Source: Saccharothrix sp. HUAS TT1 (GTDB taxonomy: Bacteria > Actinomycetota > Actinomycetes > Mycobacteriales > Pseudonocardiaceae). Taken from it: DNA of 64,000 nt. This document shows positions 17,530-25,139 of the stretch, piece after piece (position 1 is the stretch's first letter; each line of letters starts with the position of its first letter). The translations under genes and the position numbers were made by a program. The notes beneath the pieces are model-generated. The model made no database searches. It had not been told where the DNA came from and worked only from the letters and a program-made list of their open reading frames with translations. The DNA lies in NCBI RefSeq assembly GCF_040744945.1, contig NZ_CP160453.1:1612001-1676000 (forward strand). Direction: 5' to 3'.

Positions 17530-18660
17530 ATGAACCACTCACGGCTCTTCGCCGCGGTCGTGCTGGTGGCGGCGTCCTGTGCTGCCTGCGGGGAGCAGTC
17601 CCGCGAGGCCACCACCGTCCGCATCGGTGTCACCGCCTCGGCCAACGAGCCCCGCGTCGCGCTGACCAGGAGCGTTGTCGACCGCCTGGCGCAGGCGGTG
17701 GACAACGGCGTCACCCGCGTCGTGGTCTACCGCCAGGGCGAGGCGTCCGGCGGCGCGTACTACGACGAGGACTTCACCGTCCGGGACGGCAACGACCTGG
17801 AGGGCGACTCGGCGCTGCGCGAACAGGGCTTCGAGCAGAACATGACCCGGCTGACCGGGCAGCTCACCCAGATCGGCGGCGCCAGCGAAGACCTCGACCC
17901 GCTGTCCGTGCTCGCGGACATGGCGTCGGCGGCGGGACCCGCGGTGCTCGTGCTGCAGAGCAGCGGGCTGCAGACCACCGACCCGGTCGACCTGACCCGG
18001 ATCGGGCTCGACATCGACGTCGCCGCCGTGGTGGCGTCCGTGCCGGACGACGCGCTGCCCGAGCTGACCGGCAAGGACGTGGTCTTCTCCGGGCTCGGCC
18101 AGGTGGTCGGCGACCAGCCGCCGCTGCCGCCCGCGGCGCAGGAGGCGCTGGTCGCGCTGTGGCTGGGCATCTGCGCGAAGTTCGGCGCGAGGAGCTGCGT
18201 GAACGACACCGAGCCGGTGCCCGGCGGCGCGTCGATCGGGCGCGCCGAGGTGCCGACCGTGGACGTCGGCGAGGTCGTGCACCAGGACGCGTTGTCGCAC
18301 CTGCCCAACTCGCTGCTGTTCAAGGCGGGCAGCGACGAGCCGGCGCCGGGCGCGCGCGAGCTGCTGCGCCAAGTGGCCGAGAAGTTCGACGGGCGCACCA
18401 CCGCGCGGGTCATCGCCCGCACGGCCAGCTCGGCGTCGGCCGAGGCGTCGGCCAACCTGACCCAGCGGCGCGGCGAGCGCGTGGTGGCGGAGCTGGTCGA
18501 CCTCGGCGTGAGCCGGGCGGCGTTCACCGAGGTCGTCGGCGCGGGCTTCACCTCGCCCCTGGCCGTCGACCTGGACGGCGCGGGCGACCTGATCCCCGCC
18601 GCCGCCGCCCGCAACCGCTCGGTCGTGGTGGAGCTGGCGGGGCCGAGGACCAGCAGCTGA
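17530..18660 (+). CDS. Probable exported lipoprotein with C-terminal OmpA-like domain
   Basis: This 376-residue protein starts with a short basic end and hydrophobic stretch ('MNHSRLFAAVVLVAASCAAC') followed by two cysteines. That suggests a secreted lipoprotein, although neither Cys has an ideal lipobox. Residues about 30-250 hold a VWA- or Rossmann-like pattern ('TRVVVYRQGEASGG', 'GPAVLVLQSSGLQT', 'GKDVVFSGLGQVVGD'). The last 100 residues resemble an OmpA/MotB peptidoglycan-binding domain ('LTQRRGERVVAELVDLGV', 'AAARNRSVVVEL'). It is a single gene between fadA2 and the convergent SIMPL gene. The function is unknown; anchoring to the cell wall is inferred. Confidence 0.7.
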   Translation: MNHSRLFAAVVLVAASCAACGEQSREATTVRIGVTASANEPRVALTRSVVDRLAQAVDNGVTRVVVYRQGEASGGAYYDEDFTVRDGNDLEGDSALREQGFEQNMTRLTGQLTQIGGASEDLDPLSVLADMASAAGPAVLVLQSSGLQTTDPVDLTRIGLDIDVAAVVASVPDDALPELTGKDVVFSGLGQVVGDQPPLPPAAQEALVALWLGICAKFGARSCVNDTEPVPGGASIGRAEVPTVDVGEVVHQDALSHLPNSLLFKAGSDEPAPGARELLRQVAEKFDGRTTARVIARTASSASAEASANLTQRRGERVVAELVDLGVSRAAFTEVVGAGFTSPLAVDLDGAGDLIPAAAARNRSVVVELAGPRTSS

Positions 18661-18672
18661 GCGCGGGGGAGG

Positions 18673-19299
18673 TCAGTCGAGGAGCGTCCACGAGGCCGTG
18701 CAGCGGACCGTGACCACGATCTGCTGCGCCTCCAGGTTCAGCTGGTCCACCTGCGGCGGCACGCCGGGCGCGCCGCCGCCGTAGCCGGCCGCCCGCATGC
18801 CGCGCGCCTCGGTCGCCCAGAGCTCGGCGTCGCCGTCGGTCAGCAGCTGGAGCGGGCCGAGCCGCGCGCCGAGCGCGGCCGTGTACCCCTCGGCACGCCG
18901 GCGCGCGTCCAGCACGGCCTCGCGCTGCGCCTCGCGGACGGCCTCCGCGTCGTCGCCGAGCTGCCACGTCGGCCCGCTCAGCCACGTCGGCTCGGCGAGC
19001 ACGAGCGCGGCCAGCAGGTCGTCCAGCGCGGCGACGTCGTTGACCCGCACCACGTAGTTCTGCGTCGCGCGGCTGCCGTGCCGGCGCTTGCCGTTCCAGT
19101 CGTCGTGCACGCTGAGCTGCCGCGACCGCACCTCGACGCCGGGCTGCCCGAGCGCGGGCTCCACCTCGGCGACCCGCGCGGTCAGCGCGTCCACCGCCTC
19201 GTTGCGCGTCGGGCCCTTGGTCTCGAAGCTCACCTGCACCTCGGCGCGGTCGGCGGTCCGCTCGACCTTGCCGACGCCCTTCGTCACCACCTCAGCCAT
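18673..19299 (-). CDS. SIMPL domain (DUF541) protein
   Basis: This 208-residue protein of the SIMPL/DUF541 family has family features: an opening beta strand 'TKGVGKVERTADRAEVQVSF', then 'VDALTARVAEVEPALG', the central 'YVVRVNDVAALDDLLAAL', the helix 'AVREAQREAVLDARRRAEGYTA', and the closing strand 'IVVTVRCTASWTL'. Most family members are periplasmic or exported; here no signal peptide is evident, so it may be cytoplasmic. It is encoded convergently with the putative lipoprotein, with 12 bases between stop codons. The biochemical role is unknown. Confidence 0.85.
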   Translation of the reverse strand: MAEVVTKGVGKVERTADRAEVQVSFETKGPTRNEAVDALTARVAEVEPALGQPGVEVRSRQLSVHDDWNGKRRHGSRATQNYVVRVNDVAALDDLLAALVLAEPTWLSGPTWQLGDDAEAVREAQREAVLDARRRAEGYTAALGARLGPLQLLTDGDAELWATEARGMRAAGYGGGAPGVPPQVDQLNLEAQQIVVTVRCTASWTLLD

Positions 19300-19408
19300 G
19301 GCACGACGCTACCGCCCGCGCCGACGCCGGCCGAGCCCGCGCGTTGCGCCCATCACGTCCGGTCCAGAGGGTGTCCTTCAGGCGAATCGTCGGGAAGCGG
19401 AGCGTTAC

Positions 19409-19427
19409 TGCCGATGATTCATCGGCA
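19409..19427. promoter_or_regulatory. Inverted repeat in the promoter region of the 48-residue protein
   Basis: TGCCGATG (19409-19416) and CATCGGCA (19420-19427) are perfect complements with a 3-base centre. They lie about 100 bases before the small gene; a CATACT -10-like box follows near 19478. It is a possible operator. Confidence 0.4.
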
Positions 19428-19528
19428 TGTGCGGCACCTCACCGGATAATCGGGTGCGCTCGACCCCGTCTTGGGTGCATACTTGAGGCACACCACCGAG
19501 GAACACCTTTGAGAGGGATGAACCCCCG

Positions 19529-19675
19529 ATGAACTTCACTGCGAAGCTCCGCGCTCGTCGTGTCGAGGCTCGCAACCGCAAGGCCGTCGCCCGCGCGATC
19601 GACATGGCGCCCACCCCGGCCATGCGGCACGAGCTGATGGCGATCGCCCAGGCCCAGGTGAGCGGCCTGCGCTGA
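19529..19675 (+). CDS. Small conserved-type basic protein (48 aa), function unknown
   Basis: The ATG at 19529 opens a 48-residue frame beginning 'MNFTAKLRARRVEARNRK' and ending 'MAIAQAQVSGLR'. It is basic and helical, without a membrane segment or Cys. Support for expression is its own promoter-like region (CATACT near 19478), a GAGAGGG element 11 bases upstream of the ATG, and a strong terminator at 19761-19801. The codon choice is GC-rich at third positions, like its neighbours. I recall similar short proteins in actinobacterial genomes but cannot name a family. It may bind nucleic acid, judging only from its charge. Confidence 0.65.
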   Translation: MNFTAKLRARRVEARNRKAVARAIDMAPTPAMRHELMAIAQAQVSGLR

Positions 19676-19760
19676 ACGTCCTTCCTCCGGCGCGCGTGAC
19701 GACCACCCGATCGACACCGGGTGCACGCCCCGTCGTCCGCGTGCCGGCGAAGGGGGAAAT

Positions 19761-19801
19761 GACGAAGCCCTGCCGCACCTCCCGCGCGGCAGGGCTTTGT
19801 C
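19761..19801 (+). terminator. Strong hairpin terminator after the small gene
   Basis: AAGCCCTGCCGC (19765-19776) pairs perfectly with 19786-19797. GAC/GTC with a G-T pair extends the stem to 16 bp. TTTGTC follows the stem. It lies 86 bases past the small gene's stop, and no other gene precedes it. Confidence 0.8.
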
Positions 19802-19810
19802 ATCACAGAA

Positions 19811-19826
19811 AGTGATCTGCATCACA
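19811..19826. promoter_or_regulatory. CRP/GlxR-like binding site
   Basis: AGTGA-N6-TCACA (AGTGATCTGCATCACA) matches the consensus of cAMP-receptor-type regulators at nearly every position. An overlapping ATCAC-N5-GTGAT repeat starts at 19802. The site sits directly upstream of the candidate small RNA at 19830-19925. Confidence 0.5.
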
Positions 19827-19829
19827 CGT

Positions 19830-19925
19830 GTAAGTGGATGTAACGGTCCACGATCGTGTCTCGATGATGTAGGTGACCCCGCGGTGCTGTCGGACCCCCG
19901 ACCTGGCAGCACCGCGGGGTTTCCT
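19830..19925 (+). ncRNA. Candidate small RNA or orphan transcript ending in a strong hairpin
   Basis: No gene lies between 19676 and 20098, yet this gap has two separate intrinsic-terminator-like hairpins. The first belongs to the small protein gene. The second, with 14-bp arms at 19876-19889 and 19907-19920, ends in GGGGTTTCC and holds a nested TCGG/CCGA stem around a C-rich apex. A terminator with no gene before it, and a CRP-like site about 60 bases upstream, suggest a short non-coding transcript. Strand and start are inferred; the hairpin could instead insulate the next gene. It does not match any RNA family I can confirm. Confidence 0.4.
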
Positions 19926-20098
19926 GTGTCCGGCTACCTGACGGTGGCCGAACCGTTCCAGGTGTCGTCCGTCGTCGTGCGGGCGCGCCTGATCATCACT
20001 ATCTCCCCCTGCGTGTTCATGTCTGTCCCCCAATGGACTACTCCATGGTGCCATCGGGGTATGACAAATGTTCAGGTGTTTGCTGAGAGCATGGTCCG

Positions 20099-20470
20099 AT
20101 GACCATCCCCCTCCTGGTGGTGGACGCGGCCAACGTGGTCGGCTCCGTCCCCGACGGCTGGTGGCGCGACCGCGCCGGCGCCGCCGCCCGGCTCCGGGAC
20201 GACCTGGTCGAGGTGGCCGAACGCGGTTTGCCCAACCTCCCAGGCCCGCTGGAAGTGGTCCTCGTGGTCGAGGGCAAGGCGCGGCACGTCGAGTCGGTCC
20301 CCGGTGTCCACGTGGTCTCCGCCCCCGGATCGGGTGACGACACGATCGTGGACGTGGTCCGCGCCAACCCACCGGACCGCCCCTGCCTGGTGATCACCGC
20401 CGACCGCGCCCTGCGCCACCGCGTGGAAGCCCTGAACGCCACCGTCCTGGGCCCGCGCACCGTCCGCTGA
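20099..20470 (+). CDS. PIN/NYN-like domain protein
   Basis: This 123-residue protein has the order of acidic motifs of the PIN/NYN (YacP-like) nuclease fold: 'LLVVDAANVVGS' (D9), 'SAPGSGDDTIVDVV' (two Asp) and 'LVITADRALRHRV' (Asp). It is shorter than canonical NYN RNases. Actinobacterial relatives are sometimes labelled NTP pyrophosphohydrolase, but no MazG or Nudix motif is visible here. It is probably a small RNA-processing or nucleotide-binding protein. The ATG at 20099 is the first good start. It is followed by a 9-bp hairpin. Confidence 0.65.
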   Translation: MTIPLLVVDAANVVGSVPDGWWRDRAGAAARLRDDLVEVAERGLPNLPGPLEVVLVVEGKARHVESVPGVHVVSAPGSGDDTIVDVVRANPPDRPCLVITADRALRHRVEALNATVLGPRTVR

Positions 20471-20492
20471 CCGACCTGCCGTCCCAGCTGGT

Positions 20493-20516
20493 GGACACCG
20501 AAATACGTCGGTGTCC
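20493..20516. terminator. Hairpin between the NYN-like gene and the thioredoxin-NHL gene
   Basis: GGACACCGA (20493-20501) and TCGGTGTCC (20508-20516) form a perfect 9-bp inverted repeat with a 6-base loop. It ends 8 bases before the -10 box of the next gene, so it may be an operator instead of a terminator. Confidence 0.5.
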
Positions 20517-20536
20517 GAGTCGTGTTGACTCCGGTC

Positions 20537-22372
20537 GTGACGACCGCACAACGCCGCCGCGCCCGCGTCCGCGCCCCCGAGCTGGTGGGCCGCGGCTGGC
20601 TCAACACCGGTGGCCGGGACATCAAGCTGGCCGACCTGCGCGGCAAGATCGTGCTGCTCGACTTCTGGTCCTTCTGCTGCATCAACTGCCTGCACGTGCT
20701 GGACGAGCTGCGCCCCCTCGAAGCCGAGTTCGCCGACGTCCTGGTCACCGTCGGCGTGCACTCGCCCAAGTTCGTCCACGAGGCCGAGCCCGCCGCCCTC
20801 GAAGCCGCCGTCGAGCGGTACGAGGTGGAGCACGCGGTGCTGGACGACCCCGAGCTGACGACGTGGCAGAACTACGCGGTGAAGGCGTGGCCCACGCTCG
20901 TCCTGGTCGACCCGGAGGGCTACGTCGTGCACGTCGCCGCCGGCGAGGGCCACCTCGACGCCCTGCGGCAGGTGGTGTCCGAGATCGTCGCCGAGCACGA
21001 CGCCAAGGGCACCCTGCACCGCGGCACGGGCCCGTACGTCGCCCCGCCACCCCGCGAGACCGAGCTCCGGTTCCCCGCCAAGGCCGTCCTCACCGGGAAC
21101 AACACCCTCCTGGTCAGCGACTCCGCGCACCACGGCCTGGTCGAGCTGGAACTCGACGGCGAGACCGTGATCCGGCGCATCGGCACCGGCGAGCGCGGTC
21201 GCCGCGACGGCCTGAACCCCACCTTCTCCGAACCGGCGGGCATCGCGCTGCTGCCCGACCACGTCGCCGCGGAGGTCGGCTACCACGTCGTCGTCGCCGA
21301 CACGGTCAACCACCTCCTGCGCGGCCTCGACCTGGGCACCGGCGAGGTCACCACCGTCGCGGGCACCGGCGAGCAGTGGCGCGCCGGCGACACCGACGGC
21401 CCGGCCGACGCGATCGACCTCACCAGCCCGTGGGACGTGGCCTGGTGGGAGCCGGCGGGCGGCGTCGCCATCGCCATGGCGGGCAACCACACGCTGGGCC
21501 TGTTCAAGCCGCTGGAACGCCGCGTCGAACGCCTCGCCGGCACCACCGTCGAGGGCCTGCACGACGGCCCGGCGCCGGAAGCGCACTTCGCCCAGACCTC
21601 GGGCCTGGCCGCCGACGGCGACCGGCTGTGGCTGGTCGACTCGGAGACCTCCGCGCTGCGCCGGCTGGACGCCGACCGCACCGTGCGCACCGTCGTCGGC
21701 AAGGGCCTGTTCGACTTCGGCCACCGCGACGGCCCGGCCGACCAGGCGCTGTTCCAGCACCCGCTCGGCGTGGCGGTCCTGCCCGGCGGCCAGGTCGCCG
21801 TCGCCGACACCTACAACGGCGCGATCCGCCGCTACGACCCGTCGACCGGCGAGGTGTCCACGCTGGCCACCGACGTCGCCGAGCCGTCCGACGCGGTCCT
21901 GGTCGACGGCGAGCTGGTCGTCGTCGCCTCCGCCGCGCACCGCCTGGAACGCCCCGTCGCCCCCGGCGCGCGGCTGGTCAGCGGCGACGCGCACCAGGTG
22001 CGCCGGCCGCCGTCGGTGATCGCGCCCGGCGAGGTGGAGCTGGCGGTCGTCTTCACCCCGCCGACCGGCCAGAAGCTGGACGACCGGTTCGGCCCGTCCA
22101 CCCGGCTGGAGGTCACCAGCTCACCGCCGGGGCTGCTGGAGGCGGGCGCGGGCGTCGGCGCCGACCTGGTGCGCGTGCTGCGGGTCGCCGAGGGCGTCAC
22201 GGAGGGTGTCCTGCACGTCGTCGCGCAGGCCGCGAGCTGCACGGACGACCCGGCGGTCGAACACCCGGTGTGCAAGCTGGCCCGCCAGGACTGGGGTGTG
22301 CCCATCCGGGTGGTGCGGGGCGGGCCGCACCGGCTACCCCTCATGATGGGTGGCCTCGACGAGGGCATCTAG
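20537..22372 (+). CDS. Thioredoxin-like / NHL-repeat fusion protein
   Basis: This 611-residue protein has an N-terminal thioredoxin-fold domain of about 160 residues with redox pair C-I-N-C in 'LLDFWSFCCINCLHVLDEL' (an extra Cys precedes it). A beta-propeller built from NHL repeats follows ('NPTFSEPAGIALL', 'DAIDLTSPWDVAW', 'QALFQHPLGVAVLPGGQVAV'), then a C-terminal domain of about 120 residues. No signal peptide or membrane segment is seen, so it is probably cytoplasmic. Relatives are called NHL domain-containing thioredoxin family proteins, and their partner is unknown. The GTG at 20537 was chosen because TTGACT lies 6 bases before it, the leaderless pattern; GTG 20522 is the alternative. 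Confidence 0.82.
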   Translation: MTTAQRRRARVRAPELVGRGWLNTGGRDIKLADLRGKIVLLDFWSFCCINCLHVLDELRPLEAEFADVLVTVGVHSPKFVHEAEPAALEAAVERYEVEHAVLDDPELTTWQNYAVKAWPTLVLVDPEGYVVHVAAGEGHLDALRQVVSEIVAEHDAKGTLHRGTGPYVAPPPRETELRFPAKAVLTGNNTLLVSDSAHHGLVELELDGETVIRRIGTGERGRRDGLNPTFSEPAGIALLPDHVAAEVGYHVVVADTVNHLLRGLDLGTGEVTTVAGTGEQWRAGDTDGPADAIDLTSPWDVAWWEPAGGVAIAMAGNHTLGLFKPLERRVERLAGTTVEGLHDGPAPEAHFAQTSGLAADGDRLWLVDSETSALRRLDADRTVRTVVGKGLFDFGHRDGPADQALFQHPLGVAVLPGGQVAVADTYNGAIRRYDPSTGEVSTLATDVAEPSDAVLVDGELVVVASAAHRLERPVAPGARLVSGDAHQVRRPPSVIAPGEVELAVVFTPPTGQKLDDRFGPSTRLEVTSSPPGLLEAGAGVGADLVRVLRVAEGVTEGVLHVVAQAASCTDDPAVEHPVCKLARQDWGVPIRVVRGGPHRLPLMMGGLDEGI

Positions 22373-22381
22373 ACTCTGCTG

Positions 22382-22702
22382 GTGCCCGATGTCAAGCTCG
22401 AGATCCAGATGCTGCACGACCGCGTGATGGTGCGGATCTCGCCGGAGGACGGCGAACGCCGCAGCAGCGGCGGCATCGTGATCCCGGCGACCGCCCAGAT
22501 GGCCAAGCGGCTGGCCTGGGGGGACGTGCTGGGCGTCGGCACGAACGTGCGGCACATCAAGGTCGGCGACCGGGTGCTGTTCAACCCGGAGGACCAGTTC
22601 GAGGTCGAGGTGCAGGGCCACGCCTACCTCGTCATGCGAGAACGGGACGTGCACGCGACCGCCACCGAGCGGACGGACCACGGGACCGGGCTCTACCTGT
22701 GA
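22382..22702 (+). CDS. GroES-like co-chaperonin, stand-alone paralogue
   Basis: This 106-residue Cpn10-fold protein shows family features: 'LHDRVMVRISPEDGERRSSG' (strand and mobile-loop start), the loop 'GIVIPATAQ', and 'VKVGDRVLF'-like 'IKVGDRVLFNPED'. It has no groEL neighbour, and the C-terminal part ('ERDVHATATERTDHGTGLYL') is longer than in classical GroES, so it is a divergent paralogue. TAGACT lies 6 bases before the GTG at 22382, so the mRNA is probably leaderless. The gene starts 9 bases after the previous stop. Whether it caps a GroEL ring is not known. Confidence 0.85.
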   Translation: MPDVKLEIQMLHDRVMVRISPEDGERRSSGGIVIPATAQMAKRLAWGDVLGVGTNVRHIKVGDRVLFNPEDQFEVEVQGHAYLVMRERDVHATATERTDHGTGLYL

Positions 22703-22726
22703 GAACTGCGGTGAGACCTGTGAACC

Positions 22727-22761
22727 ACCCGACTGTGATCATCGCGTGACGACGGTCGGGT
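22727..22761 (+). terminator. Hairpin after the GroES-like gene
   Basis: ACCCGAC (22727-22733) pairs with GTCGGGT (22755-22761) 25 bases past the stop codon. The stem is 7 bp with a 21-base loop, so it is only a moderate candidate. Confidence 0.4.
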
Positions 22762-22802
22762 AAGCAGTCCCAGGACCTTGCGGAGAGGCAAGAGGGGGAG
22801 CG

Positions 22803-25088
22803 GTGCCGGAGAACCAGCGACCGGAGTACGACGCTGAGCGGACCAAGGCCATGGAGCCGGTCCGCCCGTCGGGCACCGCATCGGAGCGCACGGCGAAGTT
22901 CAACGCGGGGTCGGTCCAGGAGGCCGCGTGGCCCCAGGACGAGCCGGACAACGAGCCGGGCAACGAGCCCGACGCGGCGGCGACCGTCCGCACCGCGGCG
23001 CCGCCGCCCGGCGCGCCCGACAACGCGAACGCCCCGACGAGCGTCTCTCCCCACGTGACGCAGCAGCACCCGACGCGCAACGCGCAGCAGAACCCGCCGG
23101 CGGGGGGCGCGGACGCCACCCAGGCGATCACGCCACCCACTCAGGCGATCACGCCACCCACTCAGGCGATCACGCCACCCGGCGAGCAGACGCGCGCCCT
23201 CACGCCGCCGGCCTCGGCCGAGCGCACCCAGATGATCAACACCCCGCCCGGCGGCTTCGGCCGGCCCCCGTCGTCGGCGGACGCCACCACCGTGTTCGCC
23301 ACGCCGGTGTCCCCGCCCGAGCCCGAGCCGGGCGCCACCGTCCACGGCCCGGTCATGGTCGACCAGGACACCGGGGCCGACGACGCCGAGGCCCGTCGCA
23401 AGCGCCTGCGCAAGGGCGGCCTGATCGCCGCCGCCGTGCTCGGCGTGCTGGTCGTCCTCTACGGCCTGGACCTGGTCGTCTCCGGCGGCAACGTGCCGCG
23501 CGGCGTGACCGTCGCGGGCGTGGACGTCGGCGGCCTGAGCCACCCCGAGGCCGAGCAGAGGCTGCGCGACGAGATCGGTCCCCGCCTGGCCGCGCCGGTG
23601 AAGGCGCGCGCGGGCGACGTCGAGACCGAGGTGGACCCGCAGGCGGCGGGCCTGGAGCTGGACTGGACCGCCACGCTGGACCGCGCGGGCAGCCAGCCGC
23701 TGTCCCCGATCACCCGCGTCACCTCGTTCTTCACCTCCCGCGAGGTCGGCTTCGCCACCCGCAGCGACGACGCCAAGCTGTCCACCGCGCTGGAGGCCCT
23801 GCGCGCGCAGACCGACCACGAGCCCGCCGAGGGCGCCATCCGGTTCGAGGGCGCGACCCCGGTCGCGGTCGACCCGAAGCAGGGGCAGAAGCTGGACGTG
23901 CCCGGCGCGTCCGAGCAGCTGCTCGCGCACTGGGCGGACGGCGGCACGGTCGACCTGCCGGTGGCCACCACCCCGGTCAAGACGACCAAGGAGAGCGTGC
24001 AGAAGGCGCTGGACGAGGTCGCCAAGCCCGCCACCGCCGCGCCGCTGATCATCCAGGGCGAGGGCAAGGACGCCACCCTCGCGCCCGAGCAGCTGGCCAC
24101 CGTGCTGGTGTTCGAGCCGGCCGAGGACGGCAGCCTGACCGCGAAGGTCGACGTCGCCAAGGTGGTCGAGCACGCCGGCCCGCAGCTCAAGGAGACCGAG
24201 AAAGAGGGCAAGGACGCCGAGATCGTGTTCGAGGGCGGCCGGCCGGTGGTCAAGGAGTCGGTCGACGGCCTCGGCATCGACTGGGAGAAGTCCCTGGCCA
24301 CGGCGCTGGACGTGCTCAAGCGCGACAACGACCGGGCGATCAAGGCCGAGTACAAGCACACGCCCGCCAAGGTGACCACCGAGCAGGCGAACAAGATGGG
24401 CATCAAGGAGGTCATCGGCGAGTTCCAGACCGGTGGCTTCGTGGCCGCGTCCGGCACGAACATCCGCGTGGTGGCCGAGAAGGTCAACGGCGCGATCGTG
24501 AAGCCGGGCGAGACGTTCAGCCTGAACGGCCACACCGGTCCGCGCGGCGTCGCGCAGGGCTACGTCGAGGCGGGCATCATCGAGAACGGCGTCCCGGGCA
24601 AGGCGGTCGGCGGCGGCATCTCGCAGTTCGCCACCACGCTCTACAACGCCGCCTACCACGCGGGCATGAAGGACGCGGGCCACAAGGAGCACAGCTACTG
24701 GATCTCGCGGTACCCGAAGGGGCGCGAGGCCACCGTGTTCATGGACTCCGCGGGCAACAGCCTGATCGACATCAAGTTCACCAACCCGGACGAGACCGGG
24801 GTGGCGATCCAGACGATCTGGACCCCGTCCTCGATCAAGATCGTGCTGTGGGGCACCAAGAACTACGACGTCACCGGGTCCACCAGCGCCGAGTTCAACC
24901 CCACCCCGCCGCAGGAGCGCAAGGTCGACAAGCCGGACTGCCAGGCGAGCGGCGGCGCGCCCGGGTTCTCGGTGACCGACACGCGCACCATCACCGACCG
25001 CCGCACCGGCCAGACCAGGCAGGAGAGCCGGACGGTCCGGTACGACCCGCAGTTCAAGATCATCTGCGAGCCGCCGCCCAGCGGCTGA
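22803..25088 (+). CDS. VanW family protein with putative peptidoglycan-binding domains
   Basis: This 761-residue membrane-anchored protein has an N-terminal cytoplasmic region (about 1-200) rich in Pro, Thr and Ala and containing a repeated TQAITPP unit. One membrane helix follows (about 204-224, 'GLIAAAVLGVLVVLYGLDLV'). Extracellular repeats of the putative peptidoglycan-binding type come next (about 230-520, 'GNVPRGVTVAGVDVGGLS'). A VanW domain completes the core (about 540-690, 'VKPGETFSLNGHTGPRG', 'AVGGGISQFATTLYNAAY'). Family members act at the cell wall and are linked to glycopeptide resistance clusters by name, although their reaction is unproven. The start is GTG at 22803 behind a GGGGGAG site. 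Confidence 0.88.
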   Translation: MPENQRPEYDAERTKAMEPVRPSGTASERTAKFNAGSVQEAAWPQDEPDNEPGNEPDAAATVRTAAPPPGAPDNANAPTSVSPHVTQQHPTRNAQQNPPAGGADATQAITPPTQAITPPTQAITPPGEQTRALTPPASAERTQMINTPPGGFGRPPSSADATTVFATPVSPPEPEPGATVHGPVMVDQDTGADDAEARRKRLRKGGLIAAAVLGVLVVLYGLDLVVSGGNVPRGVTVAGVDVGGLSHPEAEQRLRDEIGPRLAAPVKARAGDVETEVDPQAAGLELDWTATLDRAGSQPLSPITRVTSFFTSREVGFATRSDDAKLSTALEALRAQTDHEPAEGAIRFEGATPVAVDPKQGQKLDVPGASEQLLAHWADGGTVDLPVATTPVKTTKESVQKALDEVAKPATAAPLIIQGEGKDATLAPEQLATVLVFEPAEDGSLTAKVDVAKVVEHAGPQLKETEKEGKDAEIVFEGGRPVVKESVDGLGIDWEKSLATALDVLKRDNDRAIKAEYKHTPAKVTTEQANKMGIKEVIGEFQTGGFVAASGTNIRVVAEKVNGAIVKPGETFSLNGHTGPRGVAQGYVEAGIIENGVPGKAVGGGISQFATTLYNAAYHAGMKDAGHKEHSYWISRYPKGREATVFMDSAGNSLIDIKFTNPDETGVAIQTIWTPSSIKIVLWGTKNYDVTGSTSAEFNPTPPQERKVDKPDCQASGGAPGFSVTDTRTITDRRTGQTRQESRTVRYDPQFKIICEPPPSG
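23118..23180 (+). repeat. Three tandem 21-bp repeats inside the VanW-family gene
   Basis: The unit CAGGCGATCACGCCACCCAC plus one base recurs at 23121, 23142 and 23163 and encodes three copies of TQAITPP. The repeats are nearly identical, which suggests recent slippage expansion. They lie in the disordered cytoplasmic segment. Confidence 0.8.
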
Positions 25089-25102
25089 CCACCGCGGTTC
25101 GC

Positions 25103-25139
25103 GGTAGCCACGAACGGGTATCACCCGATCGTGGCTACC
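25103..25139. promoter_or_regulatory. 11-bp stem overlapping the promoter and start of the DUF1206 gene
   Basis: GGTAGCCACGA (25103-25113) and TCGTGGCTACC (25129-25139) are perfect complements, with a nested GGGT/ACCC stem between them. The right arm contains the GTG start of the DUF1206 gene at 25131. The left arm lies 14 bases past the VanW-family stop. It could terminate the upstream gene, act as operator, or hide the start in RNA. Confidence 0.55.

Noticed and set aside
20072..21994. 640-residue reading frame antisense to the thioredoxin-NHL gene
   Set aside because: It covers two well-supported plus-strand genes and has shadow composition only.
23118..23180. Short tandem repeats considered as a CRISPR array
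   Set aside because: The repeats are directly adjacent without spacers, keep the reading frame and encode a simple peptide. No cas gene is in the window.
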